From positions 62,001 through 126,000 of the forward strand of contig CAWHUL010000006.1 in NCBI GenBank assembly GCA_963832365.1: a DNA stretch of 64,000 nucleotides. Direction: 5' to 3'. The number at the start of each line of letters is the position of its first letter. Position 1 is the first letter of the stretch. Both the position numbers and the translations under genes were made by a program. The notes beneath the pieces were generated by a model. It did not search any database, was not told where the DNA came from, and was given only the letters and a program-made list of their open reading frames with translations. Below, piece by piece: positions 26,262 through 36,613 of this stretch. This DNA is from CAWBRT01 sp963832365. Lineage in GTDB: Bacteria; Acidobacteriota; Terriglobia; Terriglobales; Acidobacteriaceae.

Positions 26262-26396
26262 GGAAACTTGAGTGTTCCCACGGGTTTTGCGGTGGGAAAT
26301 TTTACCTTACCAAGTTTTTCTAGGTATTTTACCTTATTTTATACGATAAGGCCCGAGATCAAATTTGACTCCAATATGCACTGGACCATCATGAAT

Positions 26397-26424
26397 TTGA
26401 CACGAGATGCTGAAGGTGTTAATT
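26397..26424 (+). promoter_or_regulatory. Candidate promoter of the atp operon
   Basis: TTGACA at 26397-26402, a 16-base spacer and TTAATT at 26419-26424, 50 bases before the first atp gene. It lies in an AT-rich stretch (about 26290-26440) unlike the surrounding GC-rich DNA. Confidence 0.45.
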
Positions 26425-26474
26425 CTTTATCGTTCTAAGAGCCCTCACTTTCCGGACAGGCACTCACTTTCAGG

Positions 26475-26954
26475 ATGGAAAACACCCTTAAACAAGTAGG
26501 TGAATTACTGCTCGGAGCAGTTCCGACAATACTGCTCCTGCTAATGCTGTACGCGCTGTATACCGCGCTGGTTTATAAGCCCCTGAAGAAGGTTTTGGCC
26601 GAGCGCCGGAGCAGGACAGAAGGCGCAATCGAAAAAGCGCGCGCCGACATCTCCGCAGCCGAGTCGAAGACTTTTGAATACGAGGCCAAATTGCGGGAGG
26701 CGAAGCTGGCGGTCTTCCGGGCGCAGGAAGCGCGCCGGCAGCAGGCGCAGGACGCGCGCGCCGAAGCCGTTGGCGAAGCGCGGAAGCGCGCCGACGCCTT
26801 GATTCAGCAGGCGAAGAAGCAGGTTCAGGAAGACGCTGCAATGGCCAAGCAGGGATTGCAAACGGAAGCCGAACGACTGGCTGCGGAGATTATCCGCGCA
26901 GTGCTACAGCCAGCCGGCAGGACCGGAGCGCCGGCGCCAGGCGGACAATCATGA
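26475..26954 (+). CDS. atpF: F-type ATP synthase subunit b' (first b-type subunit)
   Basis: 159 residues: one N-terminal membrane helix (about 10-32, GAVPTILLLLMLYALYTALV), then YKPLKKVLAERRSRTEGAI and a long charged coiled coil to the C-terminus. This is the peripheral-stalk b subunit of F0, joining the membrane a subunit to F1. Two b-type genes in tandem, as here, usually encode a b/b' heterodimer. It overlaps the next gene by 4 bases (ATGA), so translation is coupled. No atpB (a) or atpE (c) precedes it. Confidence 0.88.
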   Translation: MENTLKQVGELLLGAVPTILLLLMLYALYTALVYKPLKKVLAERRSRTEGAIEKARADISAAESKTFEYEAKLREAKLAVFRAQEARRQQAQDARAEAVGEARKRADALIQQAKKQVQEDAAMAKQGLQTEAERLAAEIIRAVLQPAGRTGAPAPGGQS

Positions 26955-27688
26955 GTTCCCGGATCGGAATATCGCTACGAACATCGTTTTTGTGCTTGCT
27001 GCTGGCCGTCACCACGGTGAGCGGCGTGGCGCAGACGCATACGCCCGCAGGCGAGAAGGCCGCTCCGCATCAGAGCACAGAGGTTACCAATCCCGACACA
27101 GCGGCGGACCGGGAACTTGCCTCGCGGTCGGAAGAGGCGGCTGGCGAAGAAAACGAACAATTCAAGCGCTCGAAGGCGGTGGTCTGGATATCCCACCTGG
27201 TGGGGATCAGCCCCGAGGCCGGTTATTGGGTTTTTGTCTTCATAAATTTTGGGATCGTTGCCGGTTTCATCTACTGGGCGTCACGCACCAACCTGGCGCA
27301 GGCTTTTCGCTCCCGGACGGCGGCGATTCAGAAGGGCATTGAGGAGGCGCGCCGGGCAAGCGCCGAGGCTAACGCCCGCCTGGAGCAGATCCAGGGACGC
27401 CTGAGCAAGCTCGATTCCGAGGTTGCCGAAATACGCGCCGCGGCTGACGCCGATTTTTCGGCCGAGCAAGAACGCATCAAGAAAGCCGCCGAAGAGGATG
27501 CGCGGCGGGTGATTGAAACGGCTGAGTCGGAAATTGCCGCTGCCGCCAAGAATGCGCGCCGCGAGTTGAGGACCTATGCCGCGGAGTTGGCCGTGGAACT
27601 GGCGAAAAAGAACATCAAGGTGGACACGCAAACCGACGCGGCCCTGGTGCGCGATTTTGTGAGCCAGCTCGGAAAGGACGGCAAATAG
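26951..27688 (+). CDS. atpF: F-type ATP synthase subunit b with N-terminal extension and signal peptide
   Basis: 245 residues, longer than the usual 160. It opens with a hydrophobic signal-like segment (SFLCLLLAVTTVSGVAQT), then about 65 polar residues rich in Glu, Ala and Thr. The true b-subunit membrane helix comes next (about residues 88-112, GYWVFVFINFGIVAGFIYW), followed by the stalk coiled coil (RTAAIQKGIEEARRASAEANARLEQ). If the signal is cleaved, the acidic segment would face the periplasm. Such N-extended b subunits occur in other Acidobacteriota by my recollection. It is two bases from atpH. Confidence 0.87.
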   Translation: MSSRIGISLRTSFLCLLLAVTTVSGVAQTHTPAGEKAAPHQSTEVTNPDTAADRELASRSEEAAGEENEQFKRSKAVVWISHLVGISPEAGYWVFVFINFGIVAGFIYWASRTNLAQAFRSRTAAIQKGIEEARRASAEANARLEQIQGRLSKLDSEVAEIRAAADADFSAEQERIKKAAEEDARRVIETAESEIAAAAKNARRELRTYAAELAVELAKKNIKVDTQTDAALVRDFVSQLGKDGK

Positions 27689-27689
27689 A

Positions 27690-28229
27690 ATGGCAGCCGT
27701 TGCAAGCCGCTATGCGCGCGCCTTTGCCGATGTCGTGCTCGATGGCAAACTGGACCCGAAGCAGGTGACGGAACAGCTTGGCGCGATCGTCGAGCTTTAC
27801 CGGTCCAACCTCGATCTTCGGAGGGTGTGGGAGAGTCCGGCGATACCTGCCGAACAGAAGCGAAAGCTGCTGGACGCGATCATCGAACGAAGCGCAATGT
27901 TGCGTCCGGTACGAAACTTTTTGGCTGTGCTGATCGATCACGGGCGCATTTCCGAGGTCGAACAGATTGCCCGGCAGTTCCAGACGGAGTTGAACCATCG
28001 GCTCGGAATCGTCGAGGCGGAGATCACCAGCGCGCGTCCGCTGGAGGAAGCGGAGAGCCGGGAGCTGTTGGCGGAGGTTTCGCGCGTGACCGGCAAGCAG
28101 GTGAGTGCGCGGTACAAGATTGATCCATCACTGATTGGCGGCGCGGCCATTCGGGTGGGAAGCACCGTGTATGACGGCTCGGTGCGTGGGCAGCTCCAGA
28201 AGATGAAGGAGCAACTGAGCGGCGAATAA
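27690..28229 (+). CDS. atpH: F-type ATP synthase subunit delta
   Basis: 179 residues with the family opening ASRYARAFADVVL and the conserved C-terminal region VEAEITSARPLEEAES, then SARYKIDPSLIGGAAIRVGSTVYDGS. The delta subunit caps the F1 alpha-beta hexamer and links it to the b stalk. It starts two bases after atpF and is about 100 bases before atpA. Confidence 0.95.
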   Translation: MAAVASRYARAFADVVLDGKLDPKQVTEQLGAIVELYRSNLDLRRVWESPAIPAEQKRKLLDAIIERSAMLRPVRNFLAVLIDHGRISEVEQIARQFQTELNHRLGIVEAEITSARPLEEAESRELLAEVSRVTGKQVSARYKIDPSLIGGAAIRVGSTVYDGSVRGQLQKMKEQLSGE

Positions 28230-28335
28230 CAGGTCGCTTCGATTATTTCCAGCGGAACTGAATCAGCGCAGCAGAAGCGCTTAATCCCGAGGGGTCGCGA
28301 TTGCCGGGCCCGACGGATCGACTGAGAACTTACTT

Positions 28336-29880
28336 ATGGCTCAGATTAAAGCAGACGAGATTACGAAGCTCATTCGCGAGCAGATCGAAAACTACGAATC
28401 CAAGATCACGGTCGACGAAGTCGGCACGGTGCTCTCATTGGGCGACGGTATCGCCCGCATTCACGGCCTGGAGAAGGTCATGGCCGGCGAGCTGCTTGCG
28501 TTCCCGCACGGCATCGCCGGAATCGCCATGAACCTAGAGGAAGACCAGGTTGGTTCGGTGCTGTTGGGCGATTACACGGAGATCAAAGAGGGCGACGAAG
28601 TGAAGCGCACCGGGCGAATCATGAGTGTTCCGGTGGGCGAAGCCCTCATTGGCCGCGTGGTGGACGCCCTGGGACTGCCGATTGACGACAAGGGACCGAT
28701 CCAGACGGACCAATACAATCCGGTGGAACGTATCGCTCCCGGCGTGATCGATCGTCAGCCGGTGCGCGAACCGATGGCGACGGGTTTGAAGGCCATCGAT
28801 TCGATGATCCCCATTGGCCGCGGACAGCGCGAGCTGCTCATCGGCGACCGTCAAACCGGCAAGACGGCCATCGCGCTAGACACCATCATCAACAACAAGG
28901 GCAAGGACCTGATCTGCATTTATGTGGCGATCGGGCAGAAGCGCTCGACGGTTGCCCAGGTGGTGAAGACGCTGGAAGACAACGGCGCCATGGACTACAC
29001 GGTGGTGGTTGTCGCCTCGGCCAGCGATCCGGCGCCAATGCAGTACATCGCGCCCTATTCGGGCACGGCTATCGCAGAGTACTTCCGCGATACGAAGCGT
29101 CATGCGCTGGTCATCTACGACGATCTTTCCAAGCACGCCGTGGCCTATCGCGAAATTTCGCTCCTGCTGCGCCGTCCACCCGGACGCGAAGCTTATCCGG
29201 GCGATGTTTTCTATCTCCACAGCCGGCTGCTGGAGCGGTCTTCCAAGCTGAGTAACGCCAACGGCGGCGGATCAATCACCTCGCTGCCGATCATCGAGAC
29301 CCAGGCGGGCGACGTTTCGGCCTACATTCCGACTAACGTGATTTCCATTACCGACGGCCAGATATTCCTGGAGTCCGACCTGTTCAACTCCGGCGTGCGT
29401 CCGGCGGTCAACGTCGGCATCTCGGTGAGCCGCGTAGGGTTCTCGGCGGCAATCAAGGCCATGAAGCAGGTGGGATCGAGCCTGAAGCTGGAACTGGCGC
29501 AATATCGCGAACTGGCGGCCTTCTCACAGTTCGGCAGCGATCTGGACAAAGCGACCCAAGCGCAGTTGAATCGCGGCGCGCGCCTGGTGGAGGTGCTGAA
29601 GCAGGACCAGTTCGAACCGCTGCCGTTCAGCAAGCAGATCATGATTATCTACGCGGGCACCAACGGGTTCTTCGATGACCTGGCGGTCGAGGATGTCGGG
29701 GCGTTCGAGAAGGCGCTCTACGCGCACGTGGATAGCGCCAATCCCGGGCTGCTGCGCACGATCGAGGAAAAGAAGGCCCTCGATGACCAGATCAAGAACG
29801 ATATGGTCGCGACTATCAAGGAAGCCAAGGAGCGATTCCTCGCCGAAAAGGGCGAGAAAGCCGCAGCCGCGGCCAAGTAG
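28336..29880 (+). CDS. atpA: F-type ATP synthase subunit alpha
   Basis: 514 residues. The Walker A motif GDRQTGKTAIA is at about residue 170; the beta-barrel start (ITVDEVGTVLSLGDGIARI), the VGEALIGRVVDALG motif and the C-terminal helical domain are all present. The alpha subunit forms the non-catalytic nucleotide sites of F1. An opening M-A-Q-I-K-A-D-E-I matches the family. About 100 bases of untranslated DNA separate it from atpH. Confidence 0.98.
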   Translation: MAQIKADEITKLIREQIENYESKITVDEVGTVLSLGDGIARIHGLEKVMAGELLAFPHGIAGIAMNLEEDQVGSVLLGDYTEIKEGDEVKRTGRIMSVPVGEALIGRVVDALGLPIDDKGPIQTDQYNPVERIAPGVIDRQPVREPMATGLKAIDSMIPIGRGQRELLIGDRQTGKTAIALDTIINNKGKDLICIYVAIGQKRSTVAQVVKTLEDNGAMDYTVVVVASASDPAPMQYIAPYSGTAIAEYFRDTKRHALVIYDDLSKHAVAYREISLLLRRPPGREAYPGDVFYLHSRLLERSSKLSNANGGGSITSLPIIETQAGDVSAYIPTNVISITDGQIFLESDLFNSGVRPAVNVGISVSRVGFSAAIKAMKQVGSSLKLELAQYRELAAFSQFGSDLDKATQAQLNRGARLVEVLKQDQFEPLPFSKQIMIIYAGTNGFFDDLAVEDVGAFEKALYAHVDSANPGLLRTIEEKKALDDQIKNDMVATIKEAKERFLAEKGEKAAAAAK

Positions 29881-29906
29881 AGCCGTTTCGAGGCCTTTAA
29901 CGAACT

Positions 29907-30941
29907 ATGTCAAACATTCTCGACATCCGGCGGCGCATTCGCAGCGTGAAGAGCACGCGGCAGATTACCAAGGCCATGAAAATGGTTTCCGCGGCCAAAC
30001 TCCGGCGCGCCCAGGAGCGTGCTTTGGCCGCGCGGCCGTATGCGCAGATGCTTGCCAATGTGCTCAAGTCGCTGGTGCGACGCGCCGACGTGGTTGACCC
30101 GGATACCGGACAACCGCGTCATCCGCTGCTGGCCGAGCGCGAGGAAAAGACGCTTTTGTTGATTCTTGTGACCGGCGACCGCGGGCTGGCCGGAGCGTTC
30201 AATTCCAACATCATCAAAACGGCAGTTCGGTTCCTGGAAACGAACGCCGGAAAGAATATCGATATCGAGTGCGTGGGACGCAAGGGGCGCGATTATTTCC
30301 GTCGTCGCTATCCCGCGGCCAATGCGGATGAAACGCGCAAGGCGCCGGTGCAGATTACGGGCGAACACATAGGGATGCTCAACCAGTTGAGCTTCGGCGA
30401 CGTGCAAAAGATTGCCGTAGACGTGATCGACCGCTACACGCGAGAAGAGATTGATTCGGTATACGTGGTGTTCAACGAATTCAAATCGGTGATTGCGCAA
30501 AGGCTGGTGATCGACCAGGTGCTTCCGGTGGAGGAAATCGGAGAGCTCACGGTCCGCGATGCGACCGAACTCAGCGCGGAGGAGCGGGAGCGGGCGGGCG
30601 AGGCCGCCACGAGAGCCGGAGTAAGCCTGAAAGCACACGATACGGCTGAAGTGGATCGTCGCGCGGCACAGTTCGCAACCGCGGATGTGGACTACATCTA
30701 CGAGCAGAAACCCGAAAGACTTTTCCGCGATCTGCTGCCGAAGTACCTGACCGTGCAGGTCTATCGCGCCATGATGGAGTCTGTGGCGGCCGAGCACGCG
30801 GCGCGCATGACGGCCATGGATTCGGCAAGCAACAACGCGGATGACATGATCGATTCGCTGACGCTCTCGATGAACCGGGCGCGGCAGGCTTCGATCACCA
30901 AGGAAATCATCGAAATCGTAAGCGGCGCGGCCGCTCTGTAA
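29907..30941 (+). CDS. atpG: F-type ATP synthase subunit gamma
   Basis: 344 residues, about 50 longer than the common 290. The start NILDIRRRIRSVKSTRQIT and the end ASITKEIIEIVSGAAAL are the conserved helices forming the central shaft. Extra residues fall around 62-80 (RADVVDPDTGQPRHPLLAER) and 225-265. Such insertions are seen in other phyla, so the gene is judged intact. It starts 26 bases after atpA. Confidence 0.95.
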   Translation: MSNILDIRRRIRSVKSTRQITKAMKMVSAAKLRRAQERALAARPYAQMLANVLKSLVRRADVVDPDTGQPRHPLLAEREEKTLLLILVTGDRGLAGAFNSNIIKTAVRFLETNAGKNIDIECVGRKGRDYFRRRYPAANADETRKAPVQITGEHIGMLNQLSFGDVQKIAVDVIDRYTREEIDSVYVVFNEFKSVIAQRLVIDQVLPVEEIGELTVRDATELSAEERERAGEAATRAGVSLKAHDTAEVDRRAAQFATADVDYIYEQKPERLFRDLLPKYLTVQVYRAMMESVAAEHAARMTAMDSASNNADDMIDSLTLSMNRARQASITKEIIEIVSGAAAL

Positions 30942-30950
30942 CGACCGAAG

Positions 30951-31082
30951 TTTCGAGTTTCGAGTTTCAGGTTTCAAGTAACAAATGCTTGGCTCGAACG
31001 ACTCGATAGAAATAGAAAGATTGGCGGTTTCGAGTACGGCAGTGCGATGCGCTCGAAACTAGAAACTTGAAACTGGAAACTA
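30951..31082. repeat. Imperfect inverted repeat of GTTTCNAG units between atpG and atpD
   Basis: The left arm has four GTTTC units (30951-30980). The right arm has four GAAAC units (31052-31082), which are their complement. The arms enclose about 70 bases. The right arm reaches to 7 bases before the atpD ATG. Confidence 0.7.
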
Positions 31083-31088
31083 TTTTTT

Positions 31089-32531
<1,443 letters not shown>

Positions 32532-32657
32532 CAACCCCAACAAGCCGACATCGGGCTTGTCGGGGGGCCCCGGAAAGCGGGTTATTTCATCCGCTCCCTC
32601 TGGGGTTGATGAATGGCATGAGTCGACGTAGGTTGGTTGGCAACTGAGAACTGTGAA

Positions 32658-33068
32658 ATGGCTGAAACCTTAGAACTCGAAATCGTAACCCCGGAGCGGT
32701 TGGTCGTCCACGAAAGGGTGGAAGAGGTGCAGATCCCCGGACGAAGTGGGTATCTGGGCGTGCTTCCCGGTCATGCGCCGCTGATCACCGAGTTGGGGGT
32801 GGGCGAGATCACGTTCCGTAACGGCGGCGTCACTACGCGCCTGGCTGTGGCTTGGGGATTCGCCGAGGTCCTGTCGAACAAGGTGACAATCCTGGCTGAA
32901 AGCAGCGAGCGGGCCAACGAGATCGACGTGGCGCGCGCACAGCAGGCAAAGCAACGGGCAGAAGAAATCCTGCGTAACCAGGCCGCTGACACCAACTACG
33001 ATGAGGCGCAGGGCGCTCTTAAGCGCGCTGAAACCCGCATCGAGGTGGCCGAGAAGGGCGGACGGTAG
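32658..33068 (+). CDS. atpC: F-type ATP synthase subunit epsilon
   Basis: 136 residues from ATG 32658: LELEIVTPERLVVHERVEEVQIPGRSGYLGVLPGHAPLITEL is the beta-sandwich start of epsilon, and a helical hairpin follows (ANEIDVARAQQAKQRAEEIL). Epsilon couples gamma to the c-ring and inhibits ATP hydrolysis. A TTG at 32637 would add seven residues but is unlikely. It ends the operon; a strong terminator follows at 33100. Confidence 0.95.
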   Translation: MAETLELEIVTPERLVVHERVEEVQIPGRSGYLGVLPGHAPLITELGVGEITFRNGGVTTRLAVAWGFAEVLSNKVTILAESSERANEIDVARAQQAKQRAEEILRNQAADTNYDEAQGALKRAETRIEVAEKGGR

Positions 33069-33099
33069 AACCGCAATTGAAATCTCAGAAAAGCATGGC

Positions 33100-33128
33100 A
33101 AAGCCCCGGACTGCGATCCGGGGCTTTT
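33100..33128 (+). terminator. Rho-independent terminator of the atp operon
   Basis: AAAGCCCCGGA (33100-33110), loop CTGCGA, TCCGGGGCTTTT (33117-33128): an 11-bp perfect stem with flanking A and T runs. It can work in both directions. Confidence 0.92.
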
Positions 33129-33184
33129 GTTTATGTGCGGGGCGACAGAACAATTGTGCGTTCCAGGCAAGATGTTTTGTAGAA

Positions 33185-33330
33185 AGTCATGCTGAGCGCA
33201 GCGAAGCATCCCCTGAAAAGCGGCCCTATTCCGCGCCGTTCGCTGGGTTTTTTGATGAAATTTGTCGGCTGCGCTTCACTCCCGAGACTGTGTAGGGATT
33301 CTTCGCTCCTTTCGGTCGCTCAGAATGACA
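33185..33330. repeat. Family A dispersed repeat, about 145 bp
   Basis: AGTCATGCTGAGCGCAGCG at the left, GGTCGCTCAGAATGACA at the right. The core contains TTTTTTGATGAAATTTGTCGG, as in 16011-16143. It fills most of the 308-base gap between atpC and 33377. Confidence 0.85.
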
Positions 33331-33376
33331 GAGCGGGAGATCTGAGTTAAGATCGTTTCGCTTTTTTGGAGACGAC

Positions 33377-33643
33377 ATGACAACAAAGGCGGATTTGGTC
33401 GGATGGGTTCTTGATGCACTTCGAGCTCATGGTGGATCAGCAAACATTGTGCAGGTCGCTAAGTTTATTTGGGAAAACCACAACCCTGAGCTCCAATCGG
33501 CGGGCGGACTTTTCTACACATGGCAGTACGACATGCGCTGGGCGGCAAACGAACTGAGACGGCAAAAGCTCATGCGGTCCGCCGAGCATTCGCCTAAAGG
33601 TTTATGGGAACTGGTTTCGACGTCTGCTGCTGCAAAAGCATGA
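33377..33643 (+). CDS. Stand-alone winged-helix protein resembling the Mrr N-terminal domain
   Basis: 88 residues: KADLVGWVLDALRAHGGSANIVQVAKFIWENHNPEL, then FYTWQYDMRWAANELRRQKLM and HSPKGLWEL. The pattern of a helix-turn-helix, then WQY-x-x-RWA-x-x-L-R, then a G-x-W wing matches the Mrr_N winged-helix domain known from restriction and DNA-binding proteins. No nuclease domain is attached or adjacent. A GGAG lies 8 bases before the ATG. It may be a small transcription regulator; this role is inferred. Confidence 0.65.
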   Translation: MTTKADLVGWVLDALRAHGGSANIVQVAKFIWENHNPELQSAGGLFYTWQYDMRWAANELRRQKLMRSAEHSPKGLWELVSTSAAAKA

Positions 33644-33668
33644 CCGGGAATTTCTGGCTGGGGAGCAT

Positions 33669-34532
33669 ATGGAGATCAAGACCGTTGGCGTGATCGGCGC
33701 CGGAACCATGGGCAACGGCATCGCGCACGTGTTTGCGAAGGCGGGCTACGAGGTTGTGCTGGTCGATATTGAACAGCGCTTCGTGGATCGTGGGATGCAG
33801 GCCATCGCAAGGAACATGGAGCGCGAAGTCGCGCGGCAGAAGCTTACGGCCGAGGAGCGCGAACAGGCACTGAAGCGGATTCGCCCTTCGATCTCTCGCC
33901 GCGACCTCGCGGGCTGCGACTTGGTGGTTGAGGCGGCGACCGAAAAGTTCGAGATCAAGGCGGAAATCTTCCGCGATCTGGAGACAATTTGCCGCCCCGA
34001 AGTAATTTTGGCCTCGAACACGTCTTCAATTTCGATCACCAAGCTGGCGGGGATCACCCGGAAGCCCGACAAGATTGTTGGCATGCACTTTTTCAACCCC
34101 GTGCCGATGATGAAACTGGTCGAGGTGATCCGCGGGCTGGCGACTTCGGACGAGACATTCCAGACGGTGAAGGCGCTCGCGGAAAAGCTCGGCAAGACGC
34201 CGGTGGAGGTCAACGATGCGCCGGGCTTTGTTTCCAACCGCGTGCTGATGCCTTTGATCAACGAGGCAATTTTTGCGGTGATGGAAGGTGTGGCCACCGC
34301 CGAGGCGGTCGATGAGGTGTTCAAACTGGGGATGGCGCATCCCATGGGACCGCTGACGCTGGCCGATTTCATCGGGCTGGATGTCTGCCTGGACATCATG
34401 CGGGTTTTGCAGGCGGGCTTGGGCGATCCGAAGTACCGGCCTTGCCCGCTGCTGATCAAGATGGTGGACGCCGGCTGGCTTGGCCGCAAGTCAGGGCGCG
34501 GTTTCTACCGGTACGATCAACCGGGCGCGTAG
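33669..34532 (+). CDS. 3-hydroxyacyl-CoA (3-hydroxybutyryl-CoA) dehydrogenase
   Basis: 287 residues, the single-function size. The NAD-binding motif is VGVIGAGTMGNGIAHVFAKAGYEV at residues 4-28. The catalytic His sits in GMHFFNPVPMMKLVEVI, with the S-N dyad region ASNTSSISIT before it. The C-terminal domain has FVSNRVLMPLINEAI and GMAHPMGPLTLADFIGLDV. It oxidises L-3-hydroxyacyl-CoA to 3-ketoacyl-CoA in fatty-acid, butanoate or phenylacetate degradation. No other beta-oxidation gene is adjacent. Confidence 0.94.
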   Translation: MEIKTVGVIGAGTMGNGIAHVFAKAGYEVVLVDIEQRFVDRGMQAIARNMEREVARQKLTAEEREQALKRIRPSISRRDLAGCDLVVEAATEKFEIKAEIFRDLETICRPEVILASNTSSISITKLAGITRKPDKIVGMHFFNPVPMMKLVEVIRGLATSDETFQTVKALAEKLGKTPVEVNDAPGFVSNRVLMPLINEAIFAVMEGVATAEAVDEVFKLGMAHPMGPLTLADFIGLDVCLDIMRVLQAGLGDPKYRPCPLLIKMVDAGWLGRKSGRGFYRYDQPGA

Positions 34533-34763
34533 AAGTACCCGGGTTGGCGTCGAGGACTAGAACAAAAGGTGGCTCGCCTTCGCTCGCCATGACAACGTGA
34601 TTTATGGCGACGTCGGTGCAGGGACGGGCCGCGCGGAATTTTCCCAAATTGGCAAGGCAGAGAAGATATTTCGGGCAATTGGCTGCTTCTTTTTCCGGCA
34701 AATGCTTCTAAACGGTTAGAAGGACCGCGGACGCCTGTTCGTTCGCCGGTCTGCCGAACGCTC

Positions 34764-35144
34764 ATGAATGGCAACCTAAAGACGCTGGAAACCCCTGCGG
34801 AAACCCAAAGCGGCGATGCCGTGTTCTACGGCATTGCAGTGGCGCTCGGCATACTCTGCGGCCTGGTACATGTTGGCGTGCGAGACCCGCTGTTGACGGC
34901 CTTGGGCGTGGTGGCTTCGACCATGTTCCTGGGCTACATGCGCCCGTCCAGGCCGTGGCGATGGGTTTTGCTGGTTGGTCTCTGCGTTCCCGCCGTGATG
35001 ACCGGCGCCAATCTGATGGGCTATTACAGGGATTTGAGCCGGGCGGGCCTGTACGGTTCGGCGCTGATTATGTTGCCGGGGATGGCCGGCGCTTTTGGCG
35101 GGCACTTTGGCCGGCGCTTTATTGGCGTAATGTTCGGCAAATAG
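34764..35144 (+). CDS. Small membrane protein of unknown function
   Basis: 126 residues with four predicted membrane helices (about 22-40, 43-60, 67-85, 95-115: FYGIAVALGILCGLVHVGV..., LLTALGVVASTMFLGYM, WVLLVGLCVPAVMTGANLM, LIMLPGMAGAFGGHFGRRF). A short polar N-terminus faces the cytoplasm. I recognise no family. The 230-base gap before it shows no other feature. Confidence 0.6.
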   Translation: MNGNLKTLETPAETQSGDAVFYGIAVALGILCGLVHVGVRDPLLTALGVVASTMFLGYMRPSRPWRWVLLVGLCVPAVMTGANLMGYYRDLSRAGLYGSALIMLPGMAGAFGGHFGRRFIGVMFGK

Positions 35145-35300
35145 GCGCCAGCCTTGCGACACGGGCCGAGGCGGAAGAACAGAAAACACAAGATCCCTCG
35201 GATAGACCCAGCCTTTTTCGCTTCATTCCATCACTCATTTTACCTGTTAACTTCTATGTCACTCCCGTTGATGGGGTAGTGCAAGCTATGCTGATGGCTG

Positions 35301-36104
35301 ATGGGTATATTTGTAACGGTTTTGGCCAGCGGCAGCAGGGGCAACAGCACGGTTATTTGCTCCTCGCGCACCCGCCTGTTGATTGATTGCGGGCTCTCGT
35401 GCAAGGAGACGTTACGGCGGCTGCATGCCAGCGGAATTGATCCGCGCAGCCTGACGGCGATTCTGATCACGCACGAACACTCGGACCATGTGGGCGGGCT
35501 CCACGTAACCTCCAAAAAGCTGAAGATTCCGGTTTTTATGACTGGCGCCACACACGACGCCTGGCAGCGGACATTCAAGGACAGCGCGGGCAACCGCGTG
35601 AAAGCAGAGCACTTGGAGCTGTTCGAGGCCGGGCGGCGCTTCGAAGTGGGAGATATAGGAGTGCTGCCGTTCACCATTCCGCACGATGCGGCAGACCCCG
35701 TGGGCTTCACCTTTACGGCTGAGGGCATCAAGTTAGGGTACGCAACCGACCTTGGCTATCTGCCGGCAAGCGTGCGGGAGCATCTGCGGGGATGCAACGG
35801 ACTGGTGATCGAGTCCAACCATGACCTGGAGATGCTGCGCAATGGACCGTATCCCTGGGCGGTCAAGCAGCGGGTGATGAGCCGCGTCGGGCACCTGAGC
35901 AACGAGGAACTCGCGGAATTCTTGACGACCGATTATGATGGAGGGGCAGCATTCCTGATCCTGGCTCATTTGTCGGAGCATAATAACGATCCGGTACGGG
36001 CCAGGATTGCGGCGGAGCGTGCTCTGGACGGACGCCGCGATCTCTGGAAGAACCGGATACTCCTGGCTTCACAAGATGATGGATTGCAAAGCGTATCGCT
36101 GTGA
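35301..36104 (+). CDS. Metallo-beta-lactamase-fold hydrolase, YycJ/WalJ-like
   Basis: 267 residues opening with VTVLASGSRGNSTVI, the signature of the YycJ group. The metal-binding HxHxDH is ITHEHSDHVGGL (about residues 57-66). The family's further His and Asp appear in FTIPHDAADPVGF and YATDLGYLP, and in ESNHDLEML near residue 175, with HLSEHNND near the end. YycJ-like proteins are probably nucleases or phosphodiesterases linked to cell-wall or DNA metabolism; the substrate here is not known. It stands alone after a 150-base gap. Confidence 0.86.
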   Translation: MGIFVTVLASGSRGNSTVICSSRTRLLIDCGLSCKETLRRLHASGIDPRSLTAILITHEHSDHVGGLHVTSKKLKIPVFMTGATHDAWQRTFKDSAGNRVKAEHLELFEAGRRFEVGDIGVLPFTIPHDAADPVGFTFTAEGIKLGYATDLGYLPASVREHLRGCNGLVIESNHDLEMLRNGPYPWAVKQRVMSRVGHLSNEELAEFLTTDYDGGAAFLILAHLSEHNNDPVRARIAAERALDGRRDLWKNRILLASQDDGLQSVSL

Positions 36105-36153
36105 TGTAAACGCGATGAGCAAACGCAGGCGTTGACTTGGTGAGGCAAAATCG

Positions 36154-36594
36154 ATGATGCAATGTATTGACCCGGTGGTAGGAAAGATTCTGGCGGGCTG
36201 GCGCTATGACATTTCAGGGATTACGCCTGAAATGCGCGTCGATTACGAGGCCCATCTGACGAGCTGCGAATTCTGCCGCTCGCGCCAGCGTCTGCACCGG
36301 ACCATCGACATCGCCTTGATTGTGCTGGCCTCCGTGTCGGCCATGGTTTTCCTGCTGGCCTACGGAGTCATCCGCTACTTTGGCCCGCGAAACGCATTCA
36401 TTCTGGAGCTCGCGGCTGGCGCGGGATTCCTGCTCTCCATACTTCTTTGGCTCATCGTAGCCGTTTCAACGCCAGCCCCACTGGTGGTGGTGGACGCCGC
36501 CCGCACCGGAGCGCGCCTGGTCCACGACAAGCTTCCTGAGAAGGTGCGCGAACGCATTCCGGAAGAGCTGCGACTGCGCCTCGGCGGACAGTAA
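36154..36594 (+). CDS. Membrane protein with zf-HC2-like N-terminus
   Basis: 146 residues. The N-terminus contains a possible zinc site, YEAHLTSCEFCRSRQ (HxxxCxxC), as in anti-sigma-factor zinc-finger domains. Two membrane helices follow (IALIVLASVSAMVFLLAYGV and AAGAGFLLSILLWLIVAV), with a cytoplasmic amphipathic tail rich in Arg and Glu. It resembles small anti-sigma-like or regulatory membrane proteins; no sigma gene is adjacent, so this is tentative. Confidence 0.6.
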   Translation: MMQCIDPVVGKILAGWRYDISGITPEMRVDYEAHLTSCEFCRSRQRLHRTIDIALIVLASVSAMVFLLAYGVIRYFGPRNAFILELAAGAGFLLSILLWLIVAVSTPAPLVVVDAARTGARLVHDKLPEKVRERIPEELRLRLGGQ

Positions 36595-36613
36595 TTGTCG
36601 TTCTGAGCGCTGC

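Noticed and set aside
26234..26323. 29-codon plus-strand ORF behind GGAGGTGAT
   Set aside because: Not called as a gene: its ribosome-site string and ATG coincide with the promoter and start of the minus-strand RNA; kept as the alternative reading.
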